64,000 nucleotides of DNA from Atopsyche davidsoni (Eukaryota; Arthropoda; Insecta; Trichoptera; Hydrobiosidae): positions 13,640,001 to 13,704,000 of the forward strand of contig JAILWY010000012.1 of the NCBI GenBank assembly GCA_022113835.1, read 5' to 3'. Shown one piece after another: positions 1 to 13,989 of this stretch. The notes under the pieces are model-generated. The model ran no database searches, was not told where the DNA came from, and saw only the letters and a list, made by a program, of their open reading frames with translations. The first letter of the stretch is position 1, and each line of letters opens with the position of its first letter. The translations under genes and the position numbers were made by a program.

Positions 1-2203
1 CCTCCAAACTGGCAGGACCACAGCGGTACACACTCTCGCATTCTTCTTGGGGAGTGGCGTCAATGATCTGCCACCCACCATAGCCTACAATTTTATAAAT
101 TAATTAATAATCATAAATTGAAGCTTTAAATATGAATAAATTAAAGTATAAATTTGACAATCTTACCTTGCGGCAGGTCAGGCCTCATCATCCAGACATC
201 GTTCCAAACGTGGAAGTTCCAGCAAGAGTCGAAGCAATCCTCATCAGGACCGTTGGGAATCTCATTGCCCTCCTTGTCGAAGTACTTATCGACAGTCATT
301 GAACGGTTGGTATCGTGAGCGGACACGTAGTTGGTGACGGAGCGGCAAGGAATACCTAATTTTATCAATTTGAAATTATTTTATAATATTTTGAAAGAAA
401 ATATTGATAACTATAAGATATGTTATAGTAATTAAAATATATTTACCCAGTGCCCTGCAGATAGTGACAACGCATGCTGAGAACGTCCAGCACTGGCCAT
501 ATTCCACGGGGCGACCGCCATCGCTCAGGTAGCGCTCCATGATAGCTACGGTGCCGGTCCAGGCGTGAGGAGCTACTCCCTCCTTGTATTCATTATCCCA
601 CCTTCCTACCATCAGGCCTTCATCGTCGTTCGCGTTGACCTAAACCACATAACATTTTAAAAAAAAATTACCTTTATGAATTCTATCGTATATCAGTTGA
701 GTAACTAAAAAATGCATTGACTTACGATAGCAGAAATTGCTCGAACCATCTGAACCGGGTTACCTCGATCTGCATGAGCCAATCCACTGCGCTCGAGCAG
801 GTACATGCAAGCAGGAAGAACCACGTCGTCGAATTGTCCATATATCCAGCGGCGACCCTTGGGCTGCCTGTAAGATCCGCACCAGACTTTTCCAGTCTCG
901 TTCATGACGTACTCCTTACGAGTCGCTTCATTGTCCATGTAAACGGAGTCCTCGCGGCACCAAGGATTGAACAGGATGTAGATGTCTTCCTCGCACTTGT
1001 AGTCGTAGCGGTTGTCTCGTTGTCCCTGCCTGTTGGTCTGCACCCAGCAGTGCCACTGGCCCACCTGAGCCGATGCCGGGATGTGCACCTGGAAGGTGAC
1101 GGTGTTAGCGTCCTGGCGCTGAATGCTGATTTCCCAGCGATCCATCTCGTGAGCCAGAGCGGCAAGATTTTGCATCGAGCCGTGGCGAGATCCGTAGCCT
1201 CGAGTGAGTGGGGAGTGCTGAACGCTGCCCAGTCGTTCCATGCGGTCAATGGGACCGTGAGGACTCAGAGGGCTGTGGGCTGTGTGCTGCGGCAAGGGTT
1301 CGTTGGAGAACGATCCTCGGCGGATTCCATATCCTTGTATATTAGAGCTCTGCATGCTAGACATTCCCTGCATTCCTTGCATACTCTGCATTCCCTGCGT
1401 GCCCATCATGTCACGGCTGTGCTGCGTGCTGCCATGCTGGCTAGACCAGTTGACGGGAAGGACGACGCGAGTTCCCTTGGTCACAGATGGCTTGGGTCCT
1501 AAAAATTAGGTCAATTAGCTAACGATATCGAAACTGTTATTTTATAGTGTTATCGTGGCACATTTCACTTACCGAATCCAAAAACGAGCCTGATAATATC
1601 CTGCTGCTTATCCCAAGTTCGGTCGAAGCGAACGGCGAAGAAGAAATTTTGTCCTCTGCGGAGAACCGGAGTGGGCAATACCGTGTCATTGACGAGCTCG
1701 TACTGATCGGTGTGGTGTTCTTTAGAGTTGTCCCGAGCGTAGAACTCTGTGAGTTCGACCTTCAGAGGCTGCTGGGAGTAGTAGCTCTGCGGCTGGGACT
1801 CGAAGTTCTCCTGACGGCGACGGCGCTCGTTCTGGTCGGCCATGCGGGAGATCATGTTGTGGGAGAATTGAGTGTTGGGGCTGTTGCGAGTGGAGTAGTT
1901 CATGCGGTGGTTGGCGCCGGCACTTCGGGAGCGGCCAGGGCGGGGCTGGGCCGTGGGGCCGGGCCTCTGGTTGGGCGGGCGGCGGCTGAGACCGGGCCGG
2001 TGCTGGAAGCTGGATACGTTGTAAGCCCCGGACATGCCCGGCGTGTAGTTAGAGGCCATGCCCCCGATGCTCATGTTCTGCATGTCACCCCTCAGGCAGC
2101 CCATGCCGGACATGCTGGACACACCTGCCAGCCCGCTCATGCCCGTCATGCTGGATGTCATGCTCGACGACATGCGGTCGATCCTCGATGAAGGTTGCGT
2201 CAT
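1..2203 (-). CDS. Transglutaminase (hemocyte/annulin type), 3' end beyond the window
   Basis: Calcium-dependent protein-glutamine gamma-glutamyltransferase, which cross-links proteins through glutamine-lysine isopeptide bonds; in arthropods this family acts in hemolymph clotting and cuticle or epidermal cross-linking. Coding exons on the minus strand are 2203-1573, 1498-726, 639-447, 355-167 and 84 to beyond base 1. All junctions are GT-AG and in phase, giving 623 residues here. Seen directly: YGQCW with catalytic Cys518, WNFHVW with His581 and DATPQE with Asp604. The His-Asp spacing equals that of human TG2 (335/358). Trp482 lies 36 residues before the Cys, as TG2 Trp241 does before Cys277. 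The N-terminal beta-domain starts near residue 140. Odd features are a Met/Ser/Gly-rich N-terminus (about residues 8-65) and a Met/Gln/Ser-rich insertion (about 229-328) inside the N-domain. The C-terminal barrels lie outside the window. The start ATG follows an acceptor at 2210-2209. The family call is firm; the paralogue is not. Confidence 0.96.
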
Positions 2204-2604
2204 TTTCACTGAAATAATATTCAATACAAAATAATTTACAGTAAAAAATTATATTACTTTTAAAAAAATACCAAAATAGTTATTAATCGGTAGTGTATTA
2301 TTTTATTATTATATAAAAATATACATTTCGAATTGCATTATCGGTGTCTAATAACAAAAAGCTTTTCAATTTTCCAATTCGTTGGAACTTTGATGCAAGT
2401 TTTTGTGATTTCTTGTGTCAAAGAAATATCAAACCGAACACGGCCCCGATCTCCCATTAATGCGTTACTACTTGCCTTTTAACTTGCGGCATCTTATTTT
2501 TACTGATAATTATGGTTAAAAACTTCAGTTTTTCAGACTATCTATCTTTTAATGTCTCCCGCTCATAAAATAAAAAAATTAAAATTAAGAAAAAGATAAC
2601 TTAC

Positions 2605-2700
2605 ACTAGTTGTTTTCGACAGCGAAAGTTAAAGTTAATTCTGACACTTGCGACGAGATGATATCCGGTTGTGGAATACCTCGAGCTGATGCCAGAGCAC
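2605..2700 (-). other. Non-coding first exon (5' UTR) of the transglutaminase gene
   Basis: On the minus strand the sequence ends in a strong donor (exon, then GTAAGT, the GT being at 2604-2603). It lies about 400 bp upstream of the acceptor (AG at 2210-2209) that precedes the coding start. No ATG-initiated frame continues through it. The 5' boundary at about 2700 is inferred from the TATA box and is approximate. Confidence 0.6.
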
Positions 2701-2740
2701 TGGTGATGAGGAGACCTACTCCTGAGGTTTTATAGGGAGC
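2700..2740 (-). promoter_or_regulatory. TATA box and core promoter of the transglutaminase gene
   Basis: The minus strand reads CCCTATAAAACC with the TATA box at 2734-2728. About 33 bp downstream is CCAGTGC, close to an arthropod initiator, which puts the start site near 2701. The spacing fits a focused, TATA-dependent promoter of an inducible or tissue-restricted gene. Confidence 0.6.
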
Positions 2741-3484
2741 CGTGCTAGGGTCTACTGCCCCCAGAACTGTCCCCTCTCAGATCAGGTGACGACCCTTTGT
2801 GTGTGCTCGTCGGATCTTGACATGAACAAAAATGGGAGCTGCCAGTCAACTTAAAGTCACTGCACGTAACAGAATACTTCACTTTTCACAAGGAAACAGA
2901 CACTTTTAAACTAACATTACTGCCTCCTTTCTTTTATACATTTTAAATCCTACGTATATTTTTAAACCCAATACGATATTAATATGTTATTAAATATATT
3001 ATACTTACTACGAAAAAACAGGTATAGTATCTACCTGTTTGTGCGAATTGTTTTTTAAAAAATATTGATTATCCTCTTGTGGTTTATGTCCAGAAAATTT
3101 ATACTCATTTATCGGTTTGATTATTAAGTTTTTCTAAAATTCGGTTTCTTTGTATGCAGATATTTCATATATAAACTAATTTTAAGTATAAGTAAGATGA
3201 GTAGTGATCAAGGGCGTGACTAAAACAATAGCATCCTAATGTTTTTACAATATACTATACAATGCGAGCTCCTGCTTCAGTTGTACCTACTTTTTTAATG
3301 CCAGAATTTAGATGTGAATATCGTATGTCAAGGTTTTATATAACAACAATGAATAGAATTTAAAAATAAACTCGTGTTATTATATTAGCAGCAATTTATA
3401 TACGTTGTAAAATTTAATTGTTTTCACGACTTAATTTTTTGATTGATTAAAAACCGTCATTTTCATAGTCGTTGGCGCGATCGC
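2741..3484. other. Spacer between the divergent transglutaminase and TMEM231 promoters
   Basis: AT-rich sequence with no open frame or repeat that I can support. The first 100 bases next to the TATA box are richer in GC and may hold proximal control sites of the transglutaminase gene; none was identified. Confidence 0.5.
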
Positions 3485-3497
3485 GTTGCCTAGCAAC
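3485..3497 (+). promoter_or_regulatory. RFX-type X-box upstream of TMEM231
   Basis: GTTGCCTAGCAAC is a perfect inverted repeat of GTTGC halves and matches the consensus bound by RFX factors that switch on ciliary genes. It ends about 90 bp before the TMEM231 start codon, the usual distance for X-boxes in ciliary promoters. Binding is inferred from the motif and the neighbouring gene. Confidence 0.8.
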
Positions 3498-3586
3498 AGG
3501 TAAATATTTACAACCCAAACAAAAACAATGTCAATGGTCCAACTTACCGACGCTGTATTTCGATATTTGTGATAGTTTCGAAAAAA

Positions 3587-5055
3587 ATGGTCCTCTGGGA
3601 AGTTTTCAGCTGTAATGTCTCAATTCAATACAAAAATACAATTTGTTCAAAGGCTACACTCTTTATTGTCATTACAACTCTAATCGCATTTGCATGTCCT
3701 TTGATTATCGCATATCGCAGCAGAGGTAAGTTGTACTTAAATATTTTACATGATAATAGTAATAATTTTTATTATAAATAATCTTTCTTTCTACTTGCTC
3801 CAATCAAAAGGGCTTTGGTTGAAGAACTACATATTCTATGAGCAGCCAGATGTTCAATTTAAGTACCAATATATGTTTATTGCTGAAACTGACGAAGTTG
3901 ATTACGTTATCAAATGTGGAGTTTTTCCAAATGCTTCCAAGTTTTTGAGACATGAAGAAGAATGTTTTTATTCACAGGTAAATACTCATGTCGTATCTAT
4001 GAAATTAAAAAATCAACTTCACGGTTCTTAGGTTGGATTAAAGTTCATCATCGTCATTAATACTAGTAACAAGCTGCAATTTTATGTATCATAATTAAGA
4101 GTAAAAATCTTTTAGGACTATTTTTTTAATCAAATCTTTTGCTTTACTACATAACATACCAATGTAAATTAGACTTAATTTTAATGTGTAACGTTGTCTT
4201 GTTCCGTTGATTGACCTTTCTGAATCGATGTTGTCAACAAAGTTGTACTTTATTTCAGGTTATGGAGGAAGATTATAATCATGATAATAAAGTAGATGAA
4301 TTTAATTTTGTTTTACGAGTTAACAACCTTTTGACAAGAAAAATTCTTTCTGTAAAAGGATTTTTAATATTTGACTACAAGTTAAATGTGAGTATTACCC
4401 ACGTTTGATATTAATAACAAGTTCGAACACTAAAATTTTACATGATTGTTTTGTTTTTTTATGTATTAGGATGTTTGTCCTCTTCAAATGGAAACAATGG
4501 TTCACTTTGATAAGACCTTTGGCATGTCCAGTTCAAAATACTTTATCTCCACAAATCTAGAGCTTTCTCAATCACATCCATTAAGTTGTTGGTATAACCA
4601 AAGAGATGTCAGATATAACAACTCTCTTATACCCACGTACAAAGATTCAAACATCGATAATTGGTGGGATATTTTACTCTATAAATACTCAAGACGAAAT
4701 GGTATGAAAAATATTTAATTATATAATATCTTCAACTCACCCAGATTATAAAAATTAAGTTCATGCCTAAGTGTTTCTCTTGTTTTCTGTTTCAGTATCA
4801 ACGACAATGAGAAATACTCACTCTACAGTTAAGCATGGTATAACAACACTGTTTGAATTATCCATTTCCATTGCTATTCCTCAACACGCTGTGAGATATA
4901 AACCTGGTGCCTGGCAAGAGCTAAAGCATTCGTGGCAACAGTACTTATCCATCGCCGTTGTCTTTTACTGGATCTTGATTAAAGTAAAATCTTACGTCTT
5001 TCGCAATCGTCTCATCACAGCATGGCAAAACATACCATGGAAAAAGTATTTTTAA
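3587..5055 (+). CDS. TMEM231: Transmembrane protein 231, ciliary transition-zone (MKS/B9) complex
   Basis: Part of the transition-zone diffusion barrier at the base of cilia, where it works with the B9-domain (MKS) proteins. In insects cilia are confined mainly to sensory neurons and sperm. Exons 3587-3725, 3811-3977, 4259-4387, 4470-4701 and 4796-5055 join in phase (1, 0, 0, 1) to 308 residues; human TMEM231 is about 316. The family's N-terminus is visible (WEVFS, then CSKA, then a membrane segment at about 23-43). Also visible are WLKNYIFYEQP, a DYNHDNKVDEFNF stretch, PLSCW, VRYKPGAW and a second membrane segment at about 272-288 followed by a basic tail. The start is set by the conserved N-terminus; the ATG sits in a run of A, a good insect context. 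A perfect X-box lies upstream. Confidence 0.95.
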
Positions 5056-5708
5056 AACTTATAAGCAAATCGGGTCAGAATTCTAAGATGTGTCATGCGT
5101 ATAATTCGTTTTGAATGAGAAATAAGTTATCCATCAGTAAATAACATTTTTTGAAAAGCAAGAATACAAAATATGATTATGTTCAATCTTTATTTAATTT
5201 ACCAATTGCTTACAGCATTCTATAACTAATCCAGTTTTTGAAATCAGGTCAGTGTTTGATCACTCCATGCGATGGACTTAAATTAGATGGATATGTAATA
5301 CTGTATACTTATAAACAAAACACATAACTTATGTAGTAAACATCTTTTTATTTTGAACTAAATAAACTAAGCAATGTATAATGACCATCCGGTGGCAAAC
5401 CAAAATTAGTAAGAATACTCTAACACCGAAGAATTAGAGTACCAAGCTTGAGGTAGATATAAAGTAGCGTATTTTTAGGACCTAATCAAAAACACCATAG
5501 TAATTTATCAGATCACTGTGTGGAGAATTGACATGAGTATTTTGCATATTATAAAGCCTTTTCATAGATAATAAGACACCAGTAATATTAAGATTGTATT
5601 TACAATATTTAAGAAATGATACATGAAATTTAATTATTTGCTTAAATATACATTTATGTAAAAGTATTTATTTTCAATTATAAATTGCTTTATCTTTATA
5701 TTGAACTA
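5056..5708. other. TMEM231 3' untranslated region and spacer
   Basis: AT-rich with no further coding frame. An AATAAA at 5361-5366, about 300 bases after the stop codon, is a plausible polyadenylation signal for TMEM231. The stretch ends at the TTAA target site of the piggyBac-like element. Confidence 0.45.
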
Positions 5709-5850
5709 TTAACCCTTTGCGCTCGAGACCGTTTCCGCGCGGACTAATCAGCAACTCGAAGCGTTTCGTATCACTTTCGGTGAATTTTTTACCTCTAACT
5801 TAAAATCTTCACACACACAAATTGACACATAATTTTTTTAATTTTAATAT

Positions 5851-6219
5851 TTAATGTATATTTACATCTTTACGAAGATAGGTTCGTAAACATAAGTCTT
5901 TGTAATTTTGCTTTGTATGATATTTCATGTAACAATTGCCGAGATGCATGCCCGGCTTTTCGGGACAAGTATCACAAAAGTATGTCGTTTGATGTCTTTT
6001 GCCGGGTTTATTTTTTTGAGAACAGACTTTGTAATCCTTCCTAACTCCTGTTATAATGTTATGCAGCCTTCCACTTAGGCGGATTTTCGGAATCGCAGGT
6101 TGAAGTGAAGCTCTAGCACGTGTCTGACGAAAATCTCCAGTCAATTGCCGAACTAAGGTTTTCATATACCGCAAGTGATTAAGCGGCTGTTCTCCTCTCA
6201 GCTGTTTAGTGAGATACAC
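5851..6219 (-). pseudogene. piggyBac transposase C-terminal fragment
   Basis: A 122-codon open stretch carries the end of a piggyBac-type transposase: RMKTL-like RYMKTLVRQL, then RLSGR-type sequence and a cysteine-rich end with KVCS, FCDTCPEKPGMHLGNC and YMKYH. The pattern matches the zinc-ribbon tail of piggyBac domesticated and active transposases. The catalytic Asp triad and the whole N-terminal two thirds are absent, so this is a relic and not a gene. The ATG at its start is incidental. Confidence 0.85.
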
Positions 6220-6671
6220 ATTATCATAATATTATTATATATTATAAAGCAAACAAAATAATGGTACGATAAGTGAATGGAAAGGTTATTGATATTGTGA
6301 GGGAGAAAAAAGTCTATTCTTCAGTGCAATATAAGTTTAAGCAAATAAGGACCCTCAAATGAATGATTACGATAAGAAGTACAAGCAAAAAATATATGGG
6401 TTGATTAGGTACACATCTAGTCATTTTGCCATGGCTGTCAAGGTCGAGCTGAGACCAAAAATGCAGTTCGCTTTATGGTGCCGCACTAATCTTGGATAAG
6501 AAATTCTAGCGTAGTTTGAAAGGGGGATAACATGATCTTTGTAAAATTATATGGGCAGTGCTTAGTAACGAACTTTAAAGAACAAGATCACATAAACATA
6601 AACAAGAAATCACCAGATAAAAAACCATAAATAGTTATCACCGCACATCGAATTTCCGCACCAAGCAAATT

Positions 6672-6738
6672 GGTGCGGAATCCGCACCTCTCGAGTTGCG
6701 GCATTACATCGTGTGGTGCGGAATCCGCACCTCTCGAG
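6672..6738. repeat. Subterminal duplicated palindrome of the piggyBac-like element
   Basis: A 24-bp motif occurs at 6672-6695 and 6715-6738. Each begins with the near-perfect palindrome GGTGCGGAATCCGCACC and ends in CTCGAG next to the terminal repeat. Duplicated subterminal motifs are typical of transposase-binding regions in this superfamily; the binding role is inferred. Confidence 0.85.
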
Positions 6739-6898
6739 TGCAAAGGGTTAACAATGGTGGGGTATAATGTGAATATACTATATAAATATATAGCAACGAC
6801 TATCAAGAAGCATAACAATACTCAATAATTAAAGAATCTATCCTATCACTGGAAGCAACTTGTGAATGACGAGAATGAACCAACAAATATAAAGATTG

Positions 6899-7961
6899 TT
6901 ACATAATAGTGGGCAATGGTTGTAAAGGTTGGAGTTTGTCAGTATTTTCGATACTAAGAGGCTTCTTGTCTGTCATTGCACGATTATCTTCCAAAACAAT
7001 GACTCGCCTTGAGTAGTCATTTAATTGAACATACAGATATCGGTACTCAAACTTTCCACCTTCTGCCTGTAAAAAAAGGTTTAAAATTAGCTATTTTAGT
7101 ATAGTTAAGTTCTACTTAAGTACTTAGCACTCATATCCCTTTTGATTATCAAATGTCTAATGAATATGCATAAAGTTTATTTAGTACTCAAATTTAATAT
7201 GTTATAAGTATGAACTTGAGGTTTACACTCGTTTATTAATTTCTGTAAAAACATTGATATGTTACCTCTTTCATGTCTAAATGAACAGTAGCTTCGTTTC
7301 TTGAACCCTTAATATAAAATTGCATCCTTATTGATCTGACACCATCACGTTCATAAAAAGCGTGACTGACGTGTGTTCGACGTCTCCTTGTTGTTTCTTC
7401 TCCGTATCCTTTAATAGGAGCACCCAATGAATCAGAAACATATGGATCCTATAAATAATTTATAGAGATAAGAATATTGTCTGCAATGGAAAAATAACTT
7501 AGTATGTTACCTGAACTTAGAAAATCCATACAATGAAAGTGAATTTTCTATTGATACTTCAGTACATTGTGTAAACTTGGATTCAAGTAAAGGATTTAAT
7601 TATTGCAAACCTGAATGCATTTGTCTAAAGCAGCTGAATATATGCTGTTTGGACTATTACTAGAGAACAGTTCTCTAAATACAAAATAGAATATAATTCC
7701 CGTGACACCAACTCCAAGTAAAATAACTCCCATATATGAAACTGTCTTCGTTGTTTCTTTTATCTTCTCTCCGAGTGGTCGAACATCTGTTGAAACATCA
7801 GCAGATGGTTTTGCTCTGGATACTGCAGACTCAGCATTTTTTGTAGCAAAACCCTTCTTTCTCAATATATTTAGACATGTGGCAGAACTGACAATTCTCT
7901 TATCAAAGATGATACGATGATGACATCGTAGAAGAGATGCTAATTTGGATATAGTAGACAT
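6899..7961 (-). CDS. TIMM21: TIM21, mitochondrial inner-membrane TIM23 translocase subunit
   Basis: Component of the TIM23 presequence translocase that contacts TOM22 and links import to respiratory complexes. Minus-strand exons are 7961-7611, 7448-7266 and 7066-6899, all phase 0 with GT-AG borders, giving 233 residues (human TIMM21 is 248). The N-terminus is basic and rich in Ser and Arg like a mitochondrial presequence. One membrane segment lies at about 74-95 (MGVILLGVGVTGIIFYFVF). The intermembrane-space domain follows with DPYVSDSLGAPIKGYGEE, RTHVSHAFYERDGVRSIRM, GTV-like RNEATVHLDM and GGKFEYRYLYVQL, the expected Tim21 fold order. The start is chosen at the ATG before STISKLAS because the frame upstream has no presequence-like residues. 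It is divergent from SLC66A2. Confidence 0.93.
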
Positions 7962-10856
<2,895 letters not shown>

Positions 10857-12240
10857 CAGTGGACTGAGACAGACTTATAGCAGACAACATCATTCTTCCT
10901 AAATCTTCCAAGCCGTCAACTGTGCGACCTTACTTTTCCTGTGTTATATAATTGTTTGATTTTTTTTTCTTATTTCTCAACTTCAAGACGTTGAACTCTG
11001 ACTGGCTGTCTCATCAAATTGTCGCTTGGCCCCGGAATATCTATTTTTATAAAAAATTTTGAAATTTTTACAACTTGACTGAAAATATAAACATATTTTT
11101 TTTATTTTCAGTTAATCTTCTTTATACCCTAATCATTGACTGTTTTGACCTAAAATCTTCTATTTATTTTAGTGTGTAAAATGTTTTTGATGTATAAACG
11201 ATATTTTATAGTCGTTTAATATTGTATAGAGTTTAGTAATTTCGATTAGTAAGTACTTTTTGTATGTACATACTTGAACTACTCGAGACTTAGGCTATGA
11301 AATGCTAAATGTTTAATGTGAAGTTTTACTCCAAGTGCTACCCTTAATCTACTTGAGTGTTCATACTAGTCATTAATACCATAGCCACTTTAGCCCAGTC
11401 TTGATAATCTTATTGTAAACCTTCATAGTGGTTGTGAAATTGTAGACAAGATGTAAAGCTTCCCAATACAGTTATGTAATAGACAGGTTCTCAAACGGGT
11501 AATTAAAAAATATTGTCATTGTTAATCGTTTTCATTCAATTCAAATAATTAAAATAATCGTATATATTTCGTAACATTTTGACCTTTTTTCTCATTCTCA
11601 TTATCAGACTTTAGTGTGCTTCATCGTAAAAAAATTATGTGTATTTGGCATTGACCACTATTCAAAAGCCAATTGATGTGTACTGTTTTAAATGTAAAAA
11701 TAATCATTGTTGTTTACTCTTATAACTGATTATTCAATAATAATATATGAATACAGAATCAATCGTAGCAATATTTTATAAAATAGTTCTAATGGGTTGT
11801 GTGAAACATTTGATCTGTAATTATTACCAATAAACAATTTTGGGAATCATATCATCACAAGATCTGAGCATATCAAGTAAATTTTTCCACAAGTTTTAAT
11901 CCCGAAAGTGATAAATGTATGCTTGTGCAGAATATTGCCACAATAATGCTTTGCCATATTTTATAATATTACAATTTTTTTGAATTGTAGGTCTCTATAC
12001 TAACCGTTGAATGGTTCTATGTTTTTTTATAAATATTATTTTATCAACCAAAATAATTAAGTCTATGTGTGTAAATTAATGTTTAATAGTCAATTTTTAA
12101 ACATACTTGGTAGGTATTTTATGGAAAAATCATTGTAACATTTTTTGGACTACCGTGTATTGATTGCATGGTTTTATCTAGAAGGGCATTATTTGTCATT
12201 TATTTTAAAAATAAACAATTTTTTATTGTGATTTTGGATT
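10857..12240 (+). other. Likely 3' untranslated region of SLC66A2
   Basis: AT-rich sequence with no supported open frame after the stop at 10854-10856. Candidate polyadenylation signals AATAAA are at 11829-11834 and 12210-12215, which would give a 3' UTR of about 1.0 or 1.4 kb. The true end needs transcript data. Confidence 0.45.
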
Positions 12241-13540
12241 TATGTACATAATAATAACAATATTCACAATAATTAGAAACGTACATATTGAAATACATTT
12301 CATGTTTGTATCCAAAGTAAATTTCCATAATATTTGTCATAAGTGTGTTTTATAGGTGAATATTGTAAATGTGTAAATGAAACATTGTGTAATGAATTGC
12401 ATTACTACTTGAAGTTGTAGTAACGATGTTAGATATATTAGTTCATTATTTATCAATGATTTGAAACATTCTTTTCTCAGTACAACTTTTACATTTGTAT
12501 GTAAATAATTTCCTTTTTTTTCATTGAACGTTTTAGAAGTGTTTATATAAATTTAAATTTAAAGATCTTCGTGTTTCCTAAAAAAGTATATATTAAATAT
12601 AGCTAATTCGAGCTTACAGTATGTAACTGTGGTTTTTCCTTAGTTTGATAAGTGATAAAATGAAATTTTATTTTTCATATAAATAATATGAAAGGAGAAT
12701 GCTACTAAAGCACAAGTCTGCAGGAGAGAGCCCATGCCTTATAACAGAAGTAACTGATACAGAATATTATTTATTTTTCTCTGCATAATACTTCTGTTAG
12801 TTTTCAAGGGCTCATTTATTGATTGAATTTGTGGGGAAAGGTAAATATTGAATTATACTAAAATCATTCGCATGACATGACATTCTTTGCAAATATAATT
12901 ATATTTTTTATTCAATATGAGAATGATATTTGCACTCGTGAACCGAAATCACTATATTTTTTCAACCCGTATTGACTCAATTGAACCCGTTTTGTAGAAA
13001 ACAATCCTACGAGTAAATAAAATCACAAACTATCATGCTATTTTGATCATTATTAATTTGATGGTTCTGGTGGCATTTTTTTAGATTCCTTAGGAATGCT
13101 AGTAATGAATTAACAAGCAACGGGGTTTCAGAATGTTCTAGCTCGGTTTCCGCTTGCAGCGTCATTAAAAATATTCATTTTATTTATGTAACAATAATTC
13201 TTCAAAACGTGTGAAATTTAAATTATTTTGATTAAAAAAAAATATATACCCAGCATTGTTTAATATGTGAATTTATGTAAACGTGTATAATGAAAATAGA
13301 AAACATTATCCAATTAATACTTAGTTTTATTTTCATATAAAAAAAATCTGATTTGAGTTTATTTTCATGCAACGCGAGGATAAATTGCTCAATGTACAAA
13401 AATAAACATTTCTATTATTTAAAATAAGCTTGTGACATATATAAGAATATTGTGGGAAACTTTGGGGCAGGCTGTATGTGAAAAATCAGCTGGATAAACA
13501 GTTGCGGAAGTATAACCTTCGCTATAACTCTAACTCTAGA
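12241..13540. other. AT-rich intergenic sequence
   Basis: No coding frame, RNA gene or recognisable repeat seen in this stretch. Confidence 0.4.
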
Positions 13541-13915
13541 GCAGTGGCTCTCGAACTCTTTTGGCCCACGACCCCCATTAATAGTCAAAACTTGCCCCCG
13601 GATCCCCTTTCATAGTCAAAACTTGACTACGGACCATGGGTGAAAAACTACATATATTCATATTATAGACTAGTTGGTGCAAGTACTCTATTGCGTTCCT
13701 GTGTTTTTACTTGTATTTATATTTTACTTAGATAATGTATTCATTGTTATTTATTTTAACTTCCATATTAAAAAAAATGTGTCACAATTTTTATATTTTG
13801 TATTAAATCTTGCGTGGACCCCCTGACGTTGTTCAGGGACCCCCAAATCGATTTTAATTTTCTAAGGGCCCCCTGAATGATCCCAGGGACCCCCTGAGGG
13901 ACCTCGCAAACAAAT
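13541..13915 (+). mobile_element. hAT-like relic, truncated
   Basis: Begins with AGCAGTGGCTCTCGAACTC and then TTTTGGCCCACGACCCCC. This resembles the CAGTGGTTCTCAA ends and neighbouring GGCCCGCGACCCCC of many non-autonomous hAT elements. Further copies of the GGACCCCCTGA-type sequence occur at 13815-13900. No matching inverted terminal repeat or 8-bp target duplication was found on the far side, so the borders are uncertain and the element is probably broken. Confidence 0.5.
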
Positions 13916-13989
13916 GAAAGACTCCATACGGCGATAAAGTCTAACGCAAAAAAATCTGCGGAACTAATAAAAGAGCCATCGGGTGTATC

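Larger units (their letters stand above)
5709..6751 (-). mobile_element. piggyBac-like DNA transposon, internally decayed, about 1.04 kb
   Basis: Bounded by TTAA at 5709-5712 and 6748-6751, the target duplication of the piggyBac superfamily. Next to these lie terminal inverted repeats, CCCTTTGCGCTCGAGA at 5713-5728 and its complement at 6732-6747 with one mismatch. Inside is only the C-terminal part of a transposase on the minus strand, so the copy cannot move by itself. Near the right end a 24-bp motif built on a palindrome is duplicated (see the separate entry). It lies about 150 bp beyond the TIM21 stop codon and leaves both flanking coding regions intact. Confidence 0.93.

Noticed and set aside
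717..1502. 261-codon plus-strand open frame opposite the transglutaminase exon
   Set aside because: It is the antisense shadow of a GC-rich coding exon whose minus-strand frame carries the family's sequence and exact splice phases.
1547..2191. 214-codon plus-strand open frame rich in Val, Ala, Gly and His
   Set aside because: Antisense of the Met/Ser/Gly-rich first transglutaminase coding exon; repeated GHA/HA patterns reflect its repeats.
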